Source: Gordionus sp. m RMFG-2023 (Eukaryota; Nematomorpha; Gordioida; Chordodea; Parachordodidae). Taken from it: DNA of 64,000 nucleotides. A program made the translations under genes and the position numbers. The notes under the pieces are model-generated. The model did no database searches and was not told the origin of the DNA. It was given only the letters and a program-made list of their open reading frames with translations. Shown here one piece after another: positions 1-11,447 of this stretch (the first letter of the stretch is position 1; every line of letters starts with the position of its first letter). The stretch is from contig NC_088779.1 of the NCBI RefSeq assembly GCF_954871325.1, positions 2,234,846 through 2,298,845 on the forward strand, read 5' to 3'.

Positions 1-211
1 CGAATTTATTTTTTATGTAAATGGAATAGTATCATTAATAAAAAAAATTGGTTTAAATTTATTATTTTTTTAAATTAGCATTTTTAACAGAGTGGGTATG
101 TAATGATTCTTTAACAACGACATTTATATGCCAAATAATTCATGCTTTGTAAAATAAGAAATATATTGCACAAATGAATCACATAATCAATACTCAAGTA
201 TTGTAAAATAC

Positions 212-345
212 TTATAAAATAATTGAATTATTGGTATTCGATTCATGTTCTCGAATAAAATAATTCGATATTCGTACGGATAATTTAATCGATATTTGAT
301 TCGATTCATTGAATAGATTATTCGAAATGAAGATCAAGTTCTTTA
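212..345. repeat. ATTCG-rich dispersed repeat (left piece)
   Basis: This stretch is built from variants of ATTCGATTCG and TCGAATA. Matching material reappears at 1990-2040, on the far side of the nested elements at 453-1984, and again near 33540-33720, 34500-34600, 48600-48720 and 49790-49870. At 33.5-34.6 kb the same termini bracket a hAT transposase relic, so these are probably the ends of an old hAT-like family. No gene is visible in bases 1-452. Confidence 0.45.
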
Positions 346-476
346 AAAGATGATTTGTAAAATATGGGGAAATAATTTTTTGATAGAGGAACAAATTAAA
401 TAATTAGGAATGATCACAAGATATATAGGAATATTTTGGATAATTTTGAATTATACCAATTAGGGTGTACCCTTAC

Positions 477-1453
477 TAGAGGTCTGCATTGGGCGAGTTT
501 TTGGACCAAAAGCCCGCCCATCCAATCTTTTAAAAAATTTAACCCGCCCGCCCAGCCCACCCATAGTTTTTAAAAAAAATATATACCCGCCCGCCCCGCC
601 CATTTGTCTAAATTCCTTACCTGTCCGCCCATTTGTCTAAATTCCTTACCTGTCCGCCCATTTGTCTAAATTCCTTACCTGTCCGCCCATTTGTCTAAAT
701 TCCTTACCTGTCCGCCCATTTGTCTAAATTCCTTACCTGTCCGCCCATTTGTCTAAATTCCTTACCTGTCCGCCCATTTGTCTAAATTCCTTACCTGTCC
801 GCCCATTAGTCTAAAATTTTTGACCCACGCCCGCTTATAAAATTTAATTATGGTCATTCTTTCATTTTTTTAAGCATCTTATAAAAAATATTTCAGCATT
901 GCACCTCTACAAAAAGTTTATAATTTAGGAAATTAATTTTAAGCATAAAAATAATCATTGCAAATTATGGATAATTTATTTGATCAAATTGAATATTTAT
1001 GAAAAAAAAATATAAATATAAAGTAGAAATTGTATGTAATCATAATGCAAAAATAATAATGAATCGACATTTTCTGTATTCAAACACGTTATTCCTTGTT
1101 CTAAAAATCTTCCAGCAATGCTAATCCCGTTCCAGCAATGCTAATCACGCGTTCGGAAGAAGCGCTAGAAAAGTTTTATTACATTCCCATATAAGGAAAT
1201 TTTTAATAGACAAAAATGTTCATTTATTCTAAGAAAAAGTTTTATTGTTGTTGTGTTTATTACATAATATAGTTAAGTAAATGTTCTTCACTAAAAAAAA
1301 AAAACGATTGGTACAATAAAAAATGAAATATTGTTATAGAACATATAAACAATTATATTTTTTTTAGTTTGTTTTTGAACAAAAATTTTAAATTTCCTTA
1401 ACCCGCCCGCCCATTGTTTCAATTTCACTAACTCCGCCTAATGCAGACCTTTA
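477..1453. mobile_element. hAT-like non-autonomous element inside the 461-1976 element
   Basis: Terminal inverted repeats read TAGAGGTCTGCATTGGGCG at the left and the complement of TAAAGGTCTGCATTAGGCG at the right. The flanks ACCCTTAC (469-476) and ACCCATAC (1454-1461) are an 8-bp TSD with one mismatch. The insertion lies only 16 bp inside the left end of the host element. Its subterminal CCCGCCCG-rich sequence relates it to the GCCCGG family at 7262, 46625 and 52405. No transposase is visible. Confidence 0.78.
603..805. repeat. 29-bp minisatellite, seven perfect copies
   Basis: Seven identical head-to-tail copies of a 29-bp unit (TTTGTCTAAATTCCTTACC followed by TGTCCGCCCA) occupy this interval, and a decayed eighth copy follows to about 834. 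The array lies within the left subterminal part of the 477-1453 element. Perfect identity between the copies means the array expanded recently or is kept homogeneous. Confidence 0.95.
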
Positions 1454-2235
1454 ACCCATACCACTTTTTGAAGGCCTATCCTATATGGACGATACTAAAT
1501 TGATATTGACACATTTCCGATCCAATATTATATCTGATTTTTTGCATTCTCTAAACATACTAATCTTTCTTTCTTTCTTTCTTCGCTTTAATTTTTAACA
1601 TATCGTGTATACTTTTTTAATAGTTTTATACATCTATAATTTAACTATTAATTATAACGATAAGTCATTTAAATATTTTATTAATGATCAATTTATAGAT
1701 CATATTATTCAAGAATATCAAAATGTATATAAAATAATTTTTATTTATTGAAATATCGATATATTTATATTGTATAACATTAATTTATTTGTACATAAAT
1801 AAGTTATTAAAACAAATTTTTTATGAAATTTAAATAATAATTTTAAAAAAATTTTTTTAGTTAAGTCTATCAGATCGGATCGGATAATTTTGTACTATTT
1901 GGCCGATAACCGATATTTTTTAAAAAGACGAAATATCGGCCGGATCAAATCCGATAAATATATCCATACACCCCTAATACAAATAATAGATTTCGGTCAT
2001 TCGTAAAATACGAATCGAATAGCGAATAATTCGATTTTAGGTATATAACCTAACAGTTTAGAAATATATTTGTTTTATTATGATGAAATATAAATGGAGA
2101 CAATAAAAAACAAATTATTAATATTTGAATTTTTATAAATTCCAGATTATTTAGAGAAAAATCTTATTTGTTTTATTGACAAGTGCCAAAAAAATATATT
2201 ATATATACTTATTATATCGTTAATTGATCGAAATA

Positions 2236-5200
2236 GACGAAAGATTATCCTTCGACGTTTTCCTCCCCATCTTGCTCAACTTCATGAAGAACTCTCAACC
2301 ACCATCCATCCAAGATTTCATAGAGGGCTTGAGAGTCTTCGACAAGGATAACAACGGTTCCATGAGCAGCGCTGAATTGAGACATCTTCTAACCACGATT
2401 GGTTAGTTGTTAATTTTTTAAAACAAAAAACATATATATATAATTGGAGGTGGGGATTTAGCAATGTTTTTTAATATCAGAGATCTCCCGCACTTTTTTA
2501 GGTCCGGTCCGGCTTTTAGAAAAATCTAACCTGGCCCATGTGGTTTAATTTGATCCTTTTAAATGAATTTTATAAACCATTTTAGAAGGGGGGGTTGACA
2601 AAAGCACTGTTCCTTTTTCTTATAAGTGGAGGAGAAATGTCCGTGTTAGTCTCTTATTCAGCAACTGAATAATAGTACTCACAAATGGAACGTTCCAACG
2701 CAATGTTTCAAAACGCAAATAAAAAGGCGTAAACGCAGTTATGTTTAAAGTGAAGCGTTCATTTTTTATTTTTTTTATAAAAACGTCTAAATTTAAAACA
2801 AAAAAAAATGCCGTCCAATTTAAACGAACGCCGCCTTTTCAAAACGCGGAAATTGCGTTTTGAAACGTTCAATTTATGCTGACTGTTAGAATAGATGGCT
2901 GGCAGGATAGTTTTTTTTTTTAAAAAAAACCCCGTTTAACGAGATTAATATAAATTTAATACAAAAATTTAGTTATCCTTAGCACTTTTTTTTTGCAGGT
3001 GAAAATTGTAAAATCGAACAAATTTTTTAGAAATTATAGAAATCATGAATTCTTTTAGAAATATATTTTTTGAAGAGAATATAGAATATCCTGTAATCAT
3101 AAAATTTCAGTCATTTTTATAGGGAAAATAAAAGGCGCGTAATAAATATAATTTGCGTTTGTGCCAGCTTTATCCGAGATAATCTCCCCTACAACTGACA
3201 CTTATTATGAATCTGGTATGATTGTTAGCTTGACATGTATGTTAGAATTTATAGGAATTAGTGGGAATTTAGCTCAATATAAAGAATTTAATTTAAATAT
3301 AAGATTTTAAAAACGATTCTTTACTATAAAAAAAAGGCTAACTGATTATAAATAATATATATATAAAATCACGTTATCCAATTTACAACATGTATTATAT
3401 TATTACAATATAATATATTATAAACGAAATTAAAAAAATTCTTGTAGAAAGAAAATGCCAAAAAAAATTAACAAACTAAAAGAAAACACAAATTATATTA
3501 AAAAATAAAACTGGACATATATAAAAAAGAAAAAATAACTAATGACACAATGATTTAAAAAAATACATATGATTTTAAAATTTATTACACATCCAAGTTT
3601 GAAATGCTTTTCAAAATTAGATTTTTAAAATGATTTTTATGAGAATATGTAAATATTTTGTGATTTTTATGCATAAAAATCATTTTTCGTGATTAAATCA
3701 CAAATTAATAAAAAAAAATCCGGATATTTTAAAAACATATTGTTTTATAAGCCATGTTTTGATGGTCCGGTCATATATCAACAGGCCTATATTTTTTGGA
3801 CGGGTCTAGTTCAGTCTGCCTTCTTAGTTCAGATCAGACTATACGATCTTAATTTGTTATTTACTTGAAATTTTAAACCAAAAAAAATACTGGTTACTTA
3901 CAGGTGAGAGATTATCGGAAGAGGAAGTGGAGCAATTGATATCCGGTCAAGAAGATCCCAACGGAAACGTCGTTTACGAAGGTTTTTTATTTAAACTCCA
4001 TAAATCACAAAATCTTAATTTTGTTTTCAACAAAAAAAGAAATTTTTATAAACCTGTATTGCATAGCGCTCACTTGAATACTCGTTTGACTTGTATTCAA
4101 TTATAAACGCCTATATTCATTTTATTCCCTTTAATCCACATTATGTTTAAAAAGTGTCATTATTATGATAATTTTACTTGACTACATGTTTTACAAAAAA
4201 CAAATTTATCAGCAACGCAATGAAAAAGATTATAGCTAATCAAATTATATTTTACATAAAACTTCCATAAAATTAAATCTGAGCTTAAAATTACCTAAGT
4301 TGTCTGAGAAGTTGTTTTGTTTATGGCGACGAAACATGGGCAATCAAGGTTGCCCACGAAGCCAAATTCGAAAGAACAGAGATGAGGATGATTAGATGAA
4401 TGCGAGCAAGAATGGGAACAGAAGTGATTGGCGTGGTAATGAGAAGAAATAGACTAAGATGATTTTGGCATGTGGAACGTGAGACGAAAGATGACTGGGT
4501 AAAATGATTGGCGTGGTAATGAGGAGAAATAGACAAAGATGGTTTTGGCGTGTGGAACGTGAGACGAAAGATGACTGGGTAAGAAGATTCACCATGGTGG
4601 AAGTAGTAGGACCAAACCCTCAAGAAAAGCGTAAGATGAGCGGCGGATATGAGAAAAATGAATTTTACAAATATGTCATAAATGGAAAAGAAAATCGGAG
4701 GGGAAATGGGTTAACCTGGGTAAACCGGAAATGGTCATTAGAAGGAGAAGAAGATAAATAAATTATTTAAATATTTAATCACGCGCTCAGTGGCACATCG
4801 AAGGAGGAATTTATTTTTATTTTTTTTAGATTTTAAAATATGAGTGGCGTAAAATTTAATACGATTTACAAAAAATGGTAGACTACATTACTGGATATTG
4901 GGTTTCTGGAAAAAAAATTTAGACAAGGAAACAATACGTATGCCATTCCTCGAATGGAACTAAAGCGGAATCTAACGGCACACTGGCCAAAGTATAATGA
5001 AAAGAAAGCTGGGTGCAAAATACCGCTACGTTAAATTTTCTACTAAAATTAGTTGTGTAAAATGTGAATGTGGCTCTTCGTTTTACGTTAATGTTTTACT
5101 GATTTTTATATCAAATTCAATATTATTTATATTTTATAATGACTAGATTGCACAAATCTATATCATTTATTATAATCAAATTTTTAAAAAAAAAATTTGA

Positions 5201-5555
5201 TTTGATATATTTTTAACTTTAATGAATACACACTTCAAAATTATCTTTTAGAAACGCGGTAAAAGGAATTTTAATTGGAAGTTTACTAAGTTGTAAATCG
5301 GTTCACGCAATACAGGGTTAAAGTGGACCAGTTTTAAATATGTTTAATGACTTAAATTTTAAAATAGCTTTTTTTATTTGTAAGGTATAAATTTTGATAC
5401 GTAAATTATCAGTTTTGATATATAATTGATGTGTAAGAATAATATAACATTCTTAATAAAAAGAAATTTCTTCCAAAGACTAATAATACCTATGGTAATT
5501 TATATATTTTTATTTTTTATCAATAGATTTCATAAAGATGGTTATGAATGGCTGA
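2236..5555 (+). CDS. Essential (alkali) myosin light chain, 3' exons
   Basis: This calmodulin-fold light chain binds the neck of muscle myosin heavy chain. Three exons are visible: 2236-2401, 3904-3981 and 5527-5555. Exon one reads LSFDVFLPIL, then VFDKDNNGSMSSAELRHLL, an EF-hand of the kind typical of essential light chains. A phase-1 GT-AG intron joins it to GERLSEEEVEQLISGQED and NGNVVYE, the last EF-hand region. A second phase-1 junction gives the terminal DFIKMVMNG and a stop, matching the family ending. The 5' exons are not in the window; the left junction (AG at 2234-2235) is the best guess. The introns are 1502 and 1545 nt; the first holds a MITE-like repeat and the second a LINE tail. 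All exons are open, so the gene looks intact as far as seen. Confidence 0.87.
2685..2873. repeat. MITE-like inverted repeat in myosin light chain intron
   Basis: GAACGTTCCAACGCAATGTTT at the left (shown here without its continuation) pairs imperfectly with the complement of the right end, near GCGTTTTGAAACGTTCAATT. Both arms also hold matching AAAACGC and GGCG segments. The element is about 190 bp and has no coding capacity. No clear TSD was seen. Confidence 0.5.
4309..4762 (+). mobile_element. LINE 3' tail with internal 80-bp tandem duplication
   Basis: Translation gives DETWAIKVAHEAKFERTEMR, then RHVERETKDDWV-like text and MVEVVGPNPQEKR. This is the C-terminal tail found downstream of the reverse-transcriptase domain in many invertebrate LINE proteins (ERTEMRMIRW ... 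HVERKDD.DWV). About 80 bp (4425-4504) is repeated head to tail at 4505-4584 with few differences. It lies in the last intron of the myosin light chain, in the sense orientation. The RT core is absent, as expected for a 5'-truncated insertion. Confidence 0.75.
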
Positions 5556-5885
5556 TAAACGAAAAAACGCCCACATTATTTTTCCCCTCACGACTCGAAC
5601 CCACAAATTAGATTTGCTTTCGATATTTATTCAAAAATTATAAAAATTTTTGTAATTTATATTATATATTTTTTTTATATAAATATTACAATTTTCTTAT
5701 CCAATCATTAACAAATTTTTCACATAAATTATAATATAAAATCATTTGTCGAAAGATAAAAAAAAATCACCAACTTTTATAACACACTATTTATATATTA
5801 AGATTAATTTATATCGATTTGTGAATAATAAGAAATCATCAAAATTATTTGCTAGGTGCTCTATGATGCCTAATGTATGATTTAG
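5556..5885. other. AT-rich intergenic DNA, no feature seen
   Basis: This segment follows the myosin light chain stop. It is AT rich, with A/T homopolymers, and I find no open frame, splice-bounded exon or repeat with recognisable ends. A polyadenylation signal for the upstream gene probably lies here but cannot be singled out among the many AATAAA-like strings. Confidence 0.5.
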
Positions 5886-6196
5886 GCTGCATTCAAAATG
5901 GAGACAGATCCATTTTTTTACATCCGTTCCGTCAAAGGTCAATCTCAGGAAAAATGATTATATATGTTCAAAGTGCGTCCGTTCCGATACCTTCCGTCTT
6001 AAAAACGGATCCGGCAAATTTTGAAGTCAAAACATTTTGACTTTTTGATCCGGCAAATTTTATTGAGCGTTATAACTGTTACTTATAATTTTTTAAAAAT
6101 GAAAATCAATATATATATATATCATCTTTAATGTGATTGACTTTCTGACGGAACGGATGTAAAAAAAACGCTTCCGTCTCCACTTTGAACTGCAGC
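5886..6196. mobile_element. MITE with about 54-bp terminal inverted repeats
   Basis: The left arm starts GCTGCATTCAAAATGGAGAC and runs to CATCCGTTCCGTCA; the right arm is its near-perfect complement, ending GAACTGCAGC. The interior is about 200 bp, is non-coding and contains GATCCGGCAAATTTT twice (6006 and 6048 regions). A TSD could not be read with confidence. Confidence 0.75.
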
Positions 6197-6248
6197 ATTA
6201 AGCTAAGGTTGTAACGCGTAAAATTAGCTAGCTATAGCTAACAGTGCG

Positions 6249-6273
6249 TCGCTTATTTTAATTAAATAAGCGA
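6249..6273. repeat. Short palindrome
   Basis: TCGCTTATTT and its exact complement AAATAAGCGA are separated by about 5 nt. It could form a 10-bp hairpin. No gene context suggests a regulatory role, and it may be a scar of a lost element. The rest of 6197-6633 shows nothing recognisable. Confidence 0.4.
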
Positions 6274-6633
6274 TATATTGACGACGCTATCATCTTTTTT
6301 TGAAAGTATTTGTTTTTTGGGGGGAAATTTTAAATTACGATATAATAAATATTGGCTCTAAATATGATAATTTTATAGTAATGTATATTTTTTTAAGTTT
6401 AAAGCTAGTTTTATTTTATTTTCGATAATATCAAATTTTAGTATTATTCTGGAAAGAGAATAACTATTGAAAGATATGTAATTCTAACTCGTACACTTAG
6501 CGTACAAAAATTCACCTAAATATAGTGTAGAAAATGTTAAACTTCCACCACGCCAAAATTCTTTAAAAAAAATAGTTAAGATAACTATCATATATATATA
6601 TAAAGTTAGTTATTTATGACTAAAAAAATTCCC

Positions 6634-6861
6634 TAGTGTCGCTAAACTGGCTCATTTTGAGCCGATTTTTAAAAACTGCTAGCTAAATGTTTCATCCAAA
6701 AAAATATTATGCAAGACTTAAAGTTTTTGCTCATAGGTGGCACAAAGGTTTGAGTATCTCTATTAACGAAATTTCGTTGCTTAGGCAACATTTTTCTAGC
6801 TAAAATATGGTGTTAGCCATTTTTAAAAATCGGCTCGAATCTGAGTCGTTTAATAACACTA
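6634..6861. mobile_element. hAT-type MITE, GTTAAACGGCT family
   Basis: The ends are TAGTGTCGCTAAACTGGCTC and the complement of TAGTGTTATTAAACGACTC. The flanks AAATTCCC (6626-6633) and GAATTCCC (6862-6869) form an 8-bp TSD with one mismatch. The family consensus, seen in many copies in this window, is TAGTGTTGTTAAACGGCTCG, then GAGCCGATTTTTAAAAACGGC and TAGCC. The middle carries GGTGGCACAAAGGTTTG. It is non-coding. Confidence 0.85.
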
Positions 6862-7261
6862 GAATTCCCTATTGAATGCTAATACTTATAGTTGATTATT
6901 TTTTAAGAAAAAACTTTAGGAAAAATAAAATAAACCAAAAAAACAATCTTTACAAAGCATGTTCAAATGACACTGTGAAAATTTATAAATTTGTTTCTTA
7001 TCTAGTTTTTAGATGCTTGTCTAAAAATAGTTAAAATGTGTTTGAAACAGATGAATGAGTTTAAATGACATAGGCGGAAAATACATTGGAGAAAATGTAT
7101 TTTCTACTGAACGCTTAATTCGAAAAGATTACCGCATTCAATTTCATTAAAAACAAGTTTTATTTTTAAATATTTATTTATGTCCCACCATATTCTGTGA
7201 CAGAGAGTGCAACAGTCTACTTTAATTTTGGTAATCTTTATCATATTGTTCCATCTCGAGT

Positions 7262-7487
7262 TTTTCTAAATAAATCAAAGACTGGCCGGGCCATTTAATT
7301 TTTCTCAATATACCCGTGCCGGACCCAAAAAGATTTTTTTTTAAATACCCGGGCCGGGCCTACCGGAGCCAAATCCAAATATTTAAATTGCCATTATTAG
7401 CTATAAAAATTAAAAATTTCTAACAAAATCAGGGCTGGGCCTGATAAAAAAACTAGGGTCGGGCCATACAAATTGTACTTCTGCAGA
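7262..7487. mobile_element. GCCCGG-rich MITE
   Basis: This segment is rich in GGCCGGGCC and CCCGGGCC motifs, with GCCATTATTAGCTATAAAAA in the middle and TACTTCTGCAGATCT at the right. The same layout recurs at 13783-13892, 25050-25204, 46625-46860 and 52405-52591; the last has an 8-bp TSD, which points to hAT. It is non-coding. Confidence 0.6.
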
Positions 7488-7500
7488 TCTAATATATACC

Positions 7501-8090
7501 CAGCGTCTACATGAGTGGAAAAAGGGGGGGGGGGGGGTAGGAACAGTTTGCATCCTATTTTTTTGAGGGGGTAGGGGGTAAGCTGCTTTGCGGGTAGGAT
7601 AAATTTTTTGGGGGTTATCTATTAAATTTTGAGATGAAATAGGAAAAAATTTATTGCTACAAAAATTAATACTTTTATTATAGTATTATTATAATACAAA
7701 TTCATCGACCAAATCTATATATTGCAAACAATCATACACATTGTTTTCCAAATAAACTATCCTTTTAAATGTAATTTTAAAAGGTTTAGATATTTTAGCA
7801 AGCTCATAATGCCATAATAATATAATTCATTGTAAATAATGGAAGTTTTAATTGAATTTATTATCTAAAAAATTAATTCTTTATATTCACAAAATATAGA
7901 TAGTTGTTAGTAGAAATAGATTAATTTAAGTTATCCTTTATAAATTCTCTGAAAAGAGTATCATTAAATAAATAGGTGAAAATAATGAGAAAGTGACACC
8001 GCCGCCGAAGGCGGCGTTTTTTTTAGGGGGGTAGGCAAAGGTTTTTGAAGGGGGTTTGCATCCAGTGAAAATCCTGTCATGTAGACGCTG
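7501..8090. mobile_element. Hairpin MITE, CAGCGTCTACATGA family, copy 1
   Basis: CAGCGTCTACATGA at the left and its complement at 8077-8090 are the terminal repeats. A C/G-homopolymer (poly-G near 7525) follows the left end. Near the right end lies GCCGCCGAAGGCGGC, a perfect GC hairpin, then TTTGCATCCAGTGAAAATCC. The interior is about 590 bp, AT rich and non-coding. A close copy in the opposite orientation is at 53971-55784 and a decayed one at about 21680-22235. Confidence 0.82.
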
Positions 8091-8339
8091 ATATCGAGCA
8101 TGGATATCAATTGGCAAGCTTAAAAAAAGTAAGATTTATAAAAATCGATTTAGAATCTTGTTTAAGCATTTAGCGACGATAAATTATTTTTAAGGAGTTT
8201 TAAAAAATTACAATCATAAATGAAAAATTTAAGGGGACGAATTCACGAGCTTCAAAAAAATATAGTCTTTTTAATTTATATAAATGATAAAAATAGGAAA
8301 CTATATAATGTCTCTTCATCAGATCTGATCGTAGTTGAG

Positions 8340-8800
8340 TGGGCAGTGTAATCAGTTTCTCTGATAAGTGAGGAATAATTAGACTTTAGCAGCTATTGCA
8401 GAAGTCTTTAAACTCTTTAGATAAAAATAGTCTCCCGCTGTCACTTACTAAAATCTATGGAAGACCTCATGAATGTATTAATTTCCTAATTATCGTCACT
8501 GACGTAGTTGATTAAATTGTCTCAACCTTAACCAATTAGTGGATTGTCTATAATCATCAACCTGTATTGTCCATCATTTGGCCCATGTCGAGATGTACTA
8601 ATTCAAAATTTTGTAGTAATATATTATATGAAAAAGTGGAGTCTCTCCAATTTCGGGACGATTTGACAGCACAACCTTTTATCCCATTTCGACCGTAATC
8701 CATATTAGACCACCAAGCGTAATGCTTCACCAATCTTAACTTGCATGTAAGCCCCGGTTGACCCATAAATGTTTTTAAAATATCTAACACATTTTTTCAG
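8340..8800 (-). mobile_element. Ty3/Gypsy LTR retrotransposon fossil, integrase fragment
   Basis: The strand reads a short stretch resembling the Gypsy integrase N-terminal zinc-binding region and the start of the catalytic core, with the WW..M and F..VH.D spacing typical of that family. Only this piece survives; no LTRs, gag, protease or reverse transcriptase were recognised nearby. The element is broken and looks old. Confidence 0.6.
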
Positions 8801-8929
8801 TACCATTATGATTTAATAATATAAGATAGGATGATTATGAAGGGTATGGTTGATTAAGGGTTAATAGAGCTATAATAATCATAATGTGCAATGCAACCTT
8901 GTAAACTTAATTATAGAGTCTAATATTAT

Positions 8930-9400
8930 ATATATATTAGTCAGAAAACTATTACGCGAACCTAAAGATTGTGGTCATAGATGGCACAAAGGTATGGACT
9001 TGGCGAAATGTCTAGGTTTAGGAGGTACTATTAATAATAGCATTCATATTCTTACAATACTAAGCACAGTTGTTAAAGCTCCTTTATAAAAGTAGCTAGC
9101 TCCCGTTACTACATTTTAAAAGGAGCTAGCTCCCGCTCCAAGTAATGGAGCGACATTCCATAACCGCTCCTTTGATTTTCATTTTTTTAGAAGGTACACG
9201 AAACAAAATCATATTTTTTATCAAAAGGTTTTATTTATATTAAATGATCTATCAAAACATTTATAATCTTATATTACCCATTAAAAGTAATATATTTTCT
9301 AAATTAGAATCTAACAAACGCCTCTCCTCTAAGACCTGTTTTGCAATACTAAATAAGTGCTCCACAGGAGCACTATAGGGAAGCGAGGTATTGTATTTTA
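8930..9400 (-). mobile_element. hAT transposase relic and diverged MITE material
   Basis: At 9290-9395 the minus strand reads LPYSAPVEHLFSIAKQVLEE, the signature of the hAT C-terminal dimerisation domain (SAP.ER.FS). At 8930-9010 a segment with GGCACAAAGGT resembles the core of the GTTAAACGGCT MITE family. Inverted AGCTAGCTCCCG strings near 9095-9155 may be a transposon end. Everything here is fragmentary. Confidence 0.5.
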
Positions 9401-9905
9401 TAAAGATTTTTTTAATTCAGATATAAAAAAGGAGATTGAACAAGTAATGAGAAAATTAAAATAAATATTAAAATATATTTAAAAAAGCATCATATCTAAC
9501 AACCCATGCTCAACTATAATGAATTGCCCAAAAATGATTATAACCATTTTTAAAAAATATTCCAAAATAAAAAATATATATTATCATTTTGTATTTAAAA
9601 GGTATTTTACTTTTAAATGTTTTTTAGATTGAAGCTGCTTACTATTGAAAATGAAATACTTTTACTTAAACTCAAAAAGCATTTTGCCCTTAAATATGTT
9701 TGGTATTTGACAAAAAAAAGAAGCTTTTATAAATATTGTTCTAAATTATGTAAATTTGGAGGAAGAAAAAGAAGAATTGGATTAGGCCAGAATGGGGAAT
9801 GTCCCAAACCAGGTTGCCAGACCGAATCTTGAGTCACTCGTGCATTCTCACGTCTCACCCCTATTCTCACTTTAATCTCACGCTAATATATATATATATA
9901 TATGT

Positions 9906-10215
9906 TCGCGGCAAGCGTTTTTTTTAAAATTCAAAGGTCTAATTTTGACCGGAAATATATTTCTAGCATGTTTAGGAATACCTATCTTATATAAATTGTA
10001 GAACAATTTTGCCAACTTTTGAGTCATTTTATAATTTAATATATAAAAAAATCTAAGGAACAAAAACAACTACTAATATAGATTTATATTAAAATCCAAA
10101 AAGTTTATGGCGATAATTGTCCGAAATTTTAGAGTAGGTATTCCCAAAACATGATAAGAATGTATTTCGGATAAAATCAAAGTTTTGAATTTTAAATATA
10201 ACACGTTGCCGGAAA
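9906..10215. mobile_element. MITE with about 75-bp imperfect inverted repeats
   Basis: The left arm GGCAAGCG, AAAATTCAAAGGTCTAATTT and GGAATACCTA mirrors the right arm (GTAGGTATTCCC, GTTTTGAATTTTAAATATAA, CGTTGCCGG). The ends abut TA microsatellites at about 9888-9903 and 10237-10267, a common MITE target. No coding capacity was seen. Confidence 0.6.
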
Positions 10216-10231
10216 AAAACGCATTGACTCT

Positions 10232-10236
<5 letters not shown>

Positions 10237-10267
<31 letters not shown>
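10237..10267. repeat. (TA)n microsatellite
   Basis: About fifteen TA dinucleotides stand immediately to the right of the MITE at 9906-10215. Confidence 0.9.
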
Positions 10268-10269
<2 letters not shown>

Positions 10270-10300
10270 TGTTTTAACAAAATGGGTAGTTATCCAAAGT

Positions 10301-10430
10301 AGTGTTCATTAAACGGCTCGTTTCGGCTATCTCGATATTTTAGCCAGGAGAATATTGTTTAAGCCTCGAGATTACTATAATATATATCTAGACCTTGTAA
10401 TATTTTTCCGGATGCTCATTTTGTAGTTAT
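10301..10430. mobile_element. Truncated GTTAAACGGCT-family MITE
   Basis: AGTGTTCATTAAACGGCTCG and TCTCGATATTTTAGCCAGG match the left half of the family consensus, and the middle GCCTCGAGATTACTATAA is also shared. The right terminal repeat is missing. From 10430 to 11440 I see only AT-rich DNA with no supported feature. Confidence 0.65.
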
Positions 10431-11447
10431 TATTTAAAAATCTAAAATTTAGTACACTAAAAAATGGGGTAAATTACTAATACCTAAATAATCTGTAAAT
10501 TTATCAATTGTAATTTTAATGCTTAAAAAAAAGTGCTGTTATAATTTGCATATAACCCCCCGAGGCCGAAGATAATTTTTGACCAAAAATTTGGTTTCGC
10601 TCTTCTTTTTTTTAGAAACGGCAAAAACCATAATTCTTAAAGAAAGATTGCTTAAAACCCGCCAAATTATTCGTAAAAAAATATATTGCAATGTTTAAAA
10701 AAAATCGGATGTTACCAGCCCGGCTTTTGAACCGGGTGAAATGGTTTGTCTCTAGCGAATATTCTGTCCTGAGAGATATTTTAACTTGTTATCTTTCATT
10801 TCAATGAATGAGGATTTAAAATTATCTTATAGGTTTGGGATAATAATTTTGACCTTGCAATAAAAAGAAGTAAATTATGTATCATGATACCCATAACCAG
10901 CTTCAATTATGCCAACTTTGTATAATAGTAATGCCATTTTCTTCAAAAAAAACAAATAATAATATTTGATATCGAGTATCAAGCAGGATTAAGATTCGCA
11001 CAGAATGCATTTTTTTTAGCATCGTTTGATTTTTTTTTGCAAGAAATTCTTTCTTAAAAAATTGCCAAAATGTATTATAATTTAATTTATAAATAATTTT
11101 TATTTTCCTCGTGAGTCTTTAAACTTATTTTTTTTATTAGTGTAATCATTGAGTGCAATTTTTCAAATCTATAATTTTAAAAGTACAAAAATAAAGGTAA
11201 AATGTTTCACATTATATTCTCATACATAATATTAATGTGATATATTATAAAATTATTAATAATTAATGATATATTTAGATTTGATAAAGAGTATTAAATG
11301 TCTTATTTAATAAAATAATTTTAATTATATTTTTCAAAAATGGACACTAGAATATGGAATAATATAACTTTATTATATATAAATAAATAGAATTATAAAT
11401 CTTCCTTAAAAATTCCAAGTCCGACAAGATGGGGAGGTTTTGTTATA

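Larger units (their letters stand above)
461..1976. mobile_element. hAT-like element with 8-bp TSD, split by a second element
   Basis: The ends are TAGGGTGTAC at 461 and its near complement TACACCCCTA ending at 1976. They are flanked by ATACCAAT (453-460) and ATACAAAT (1977-1984), an 8-bp TSD with one mismatch, which fits the hAT superfamily. Subterminal sequence rich in GATCGG and CCGATA links it to the copies at 14574, 25217 and 59746. Without the insertion at 477-1453 the element is about 540 bp and carries no recognisable transposase. Confidence 0.75.

Noticed and set aside
603-805. CRISPR-like regular repeats
   Set aside because: The 29-bp units are directly head to tail with no unique spacers, in a eukaryotic transposon; it is a minisatellite.
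4830-4843. Alternative last exon of the myosin light chain (D-F-K-I-stop after a strong polypyrimidine tract)
   Set aside because: The phase fits, but the exon at 5527-5555 gives DFIKMVMNG, which matches the family C-terminus far better.
7501-8090. Rho-independent terminator at the GGCGG hairpin
   Set aside because: A hairpin followed by T's looks like one, but the genome is eukaryotic and the structure belongs to a repeated element.
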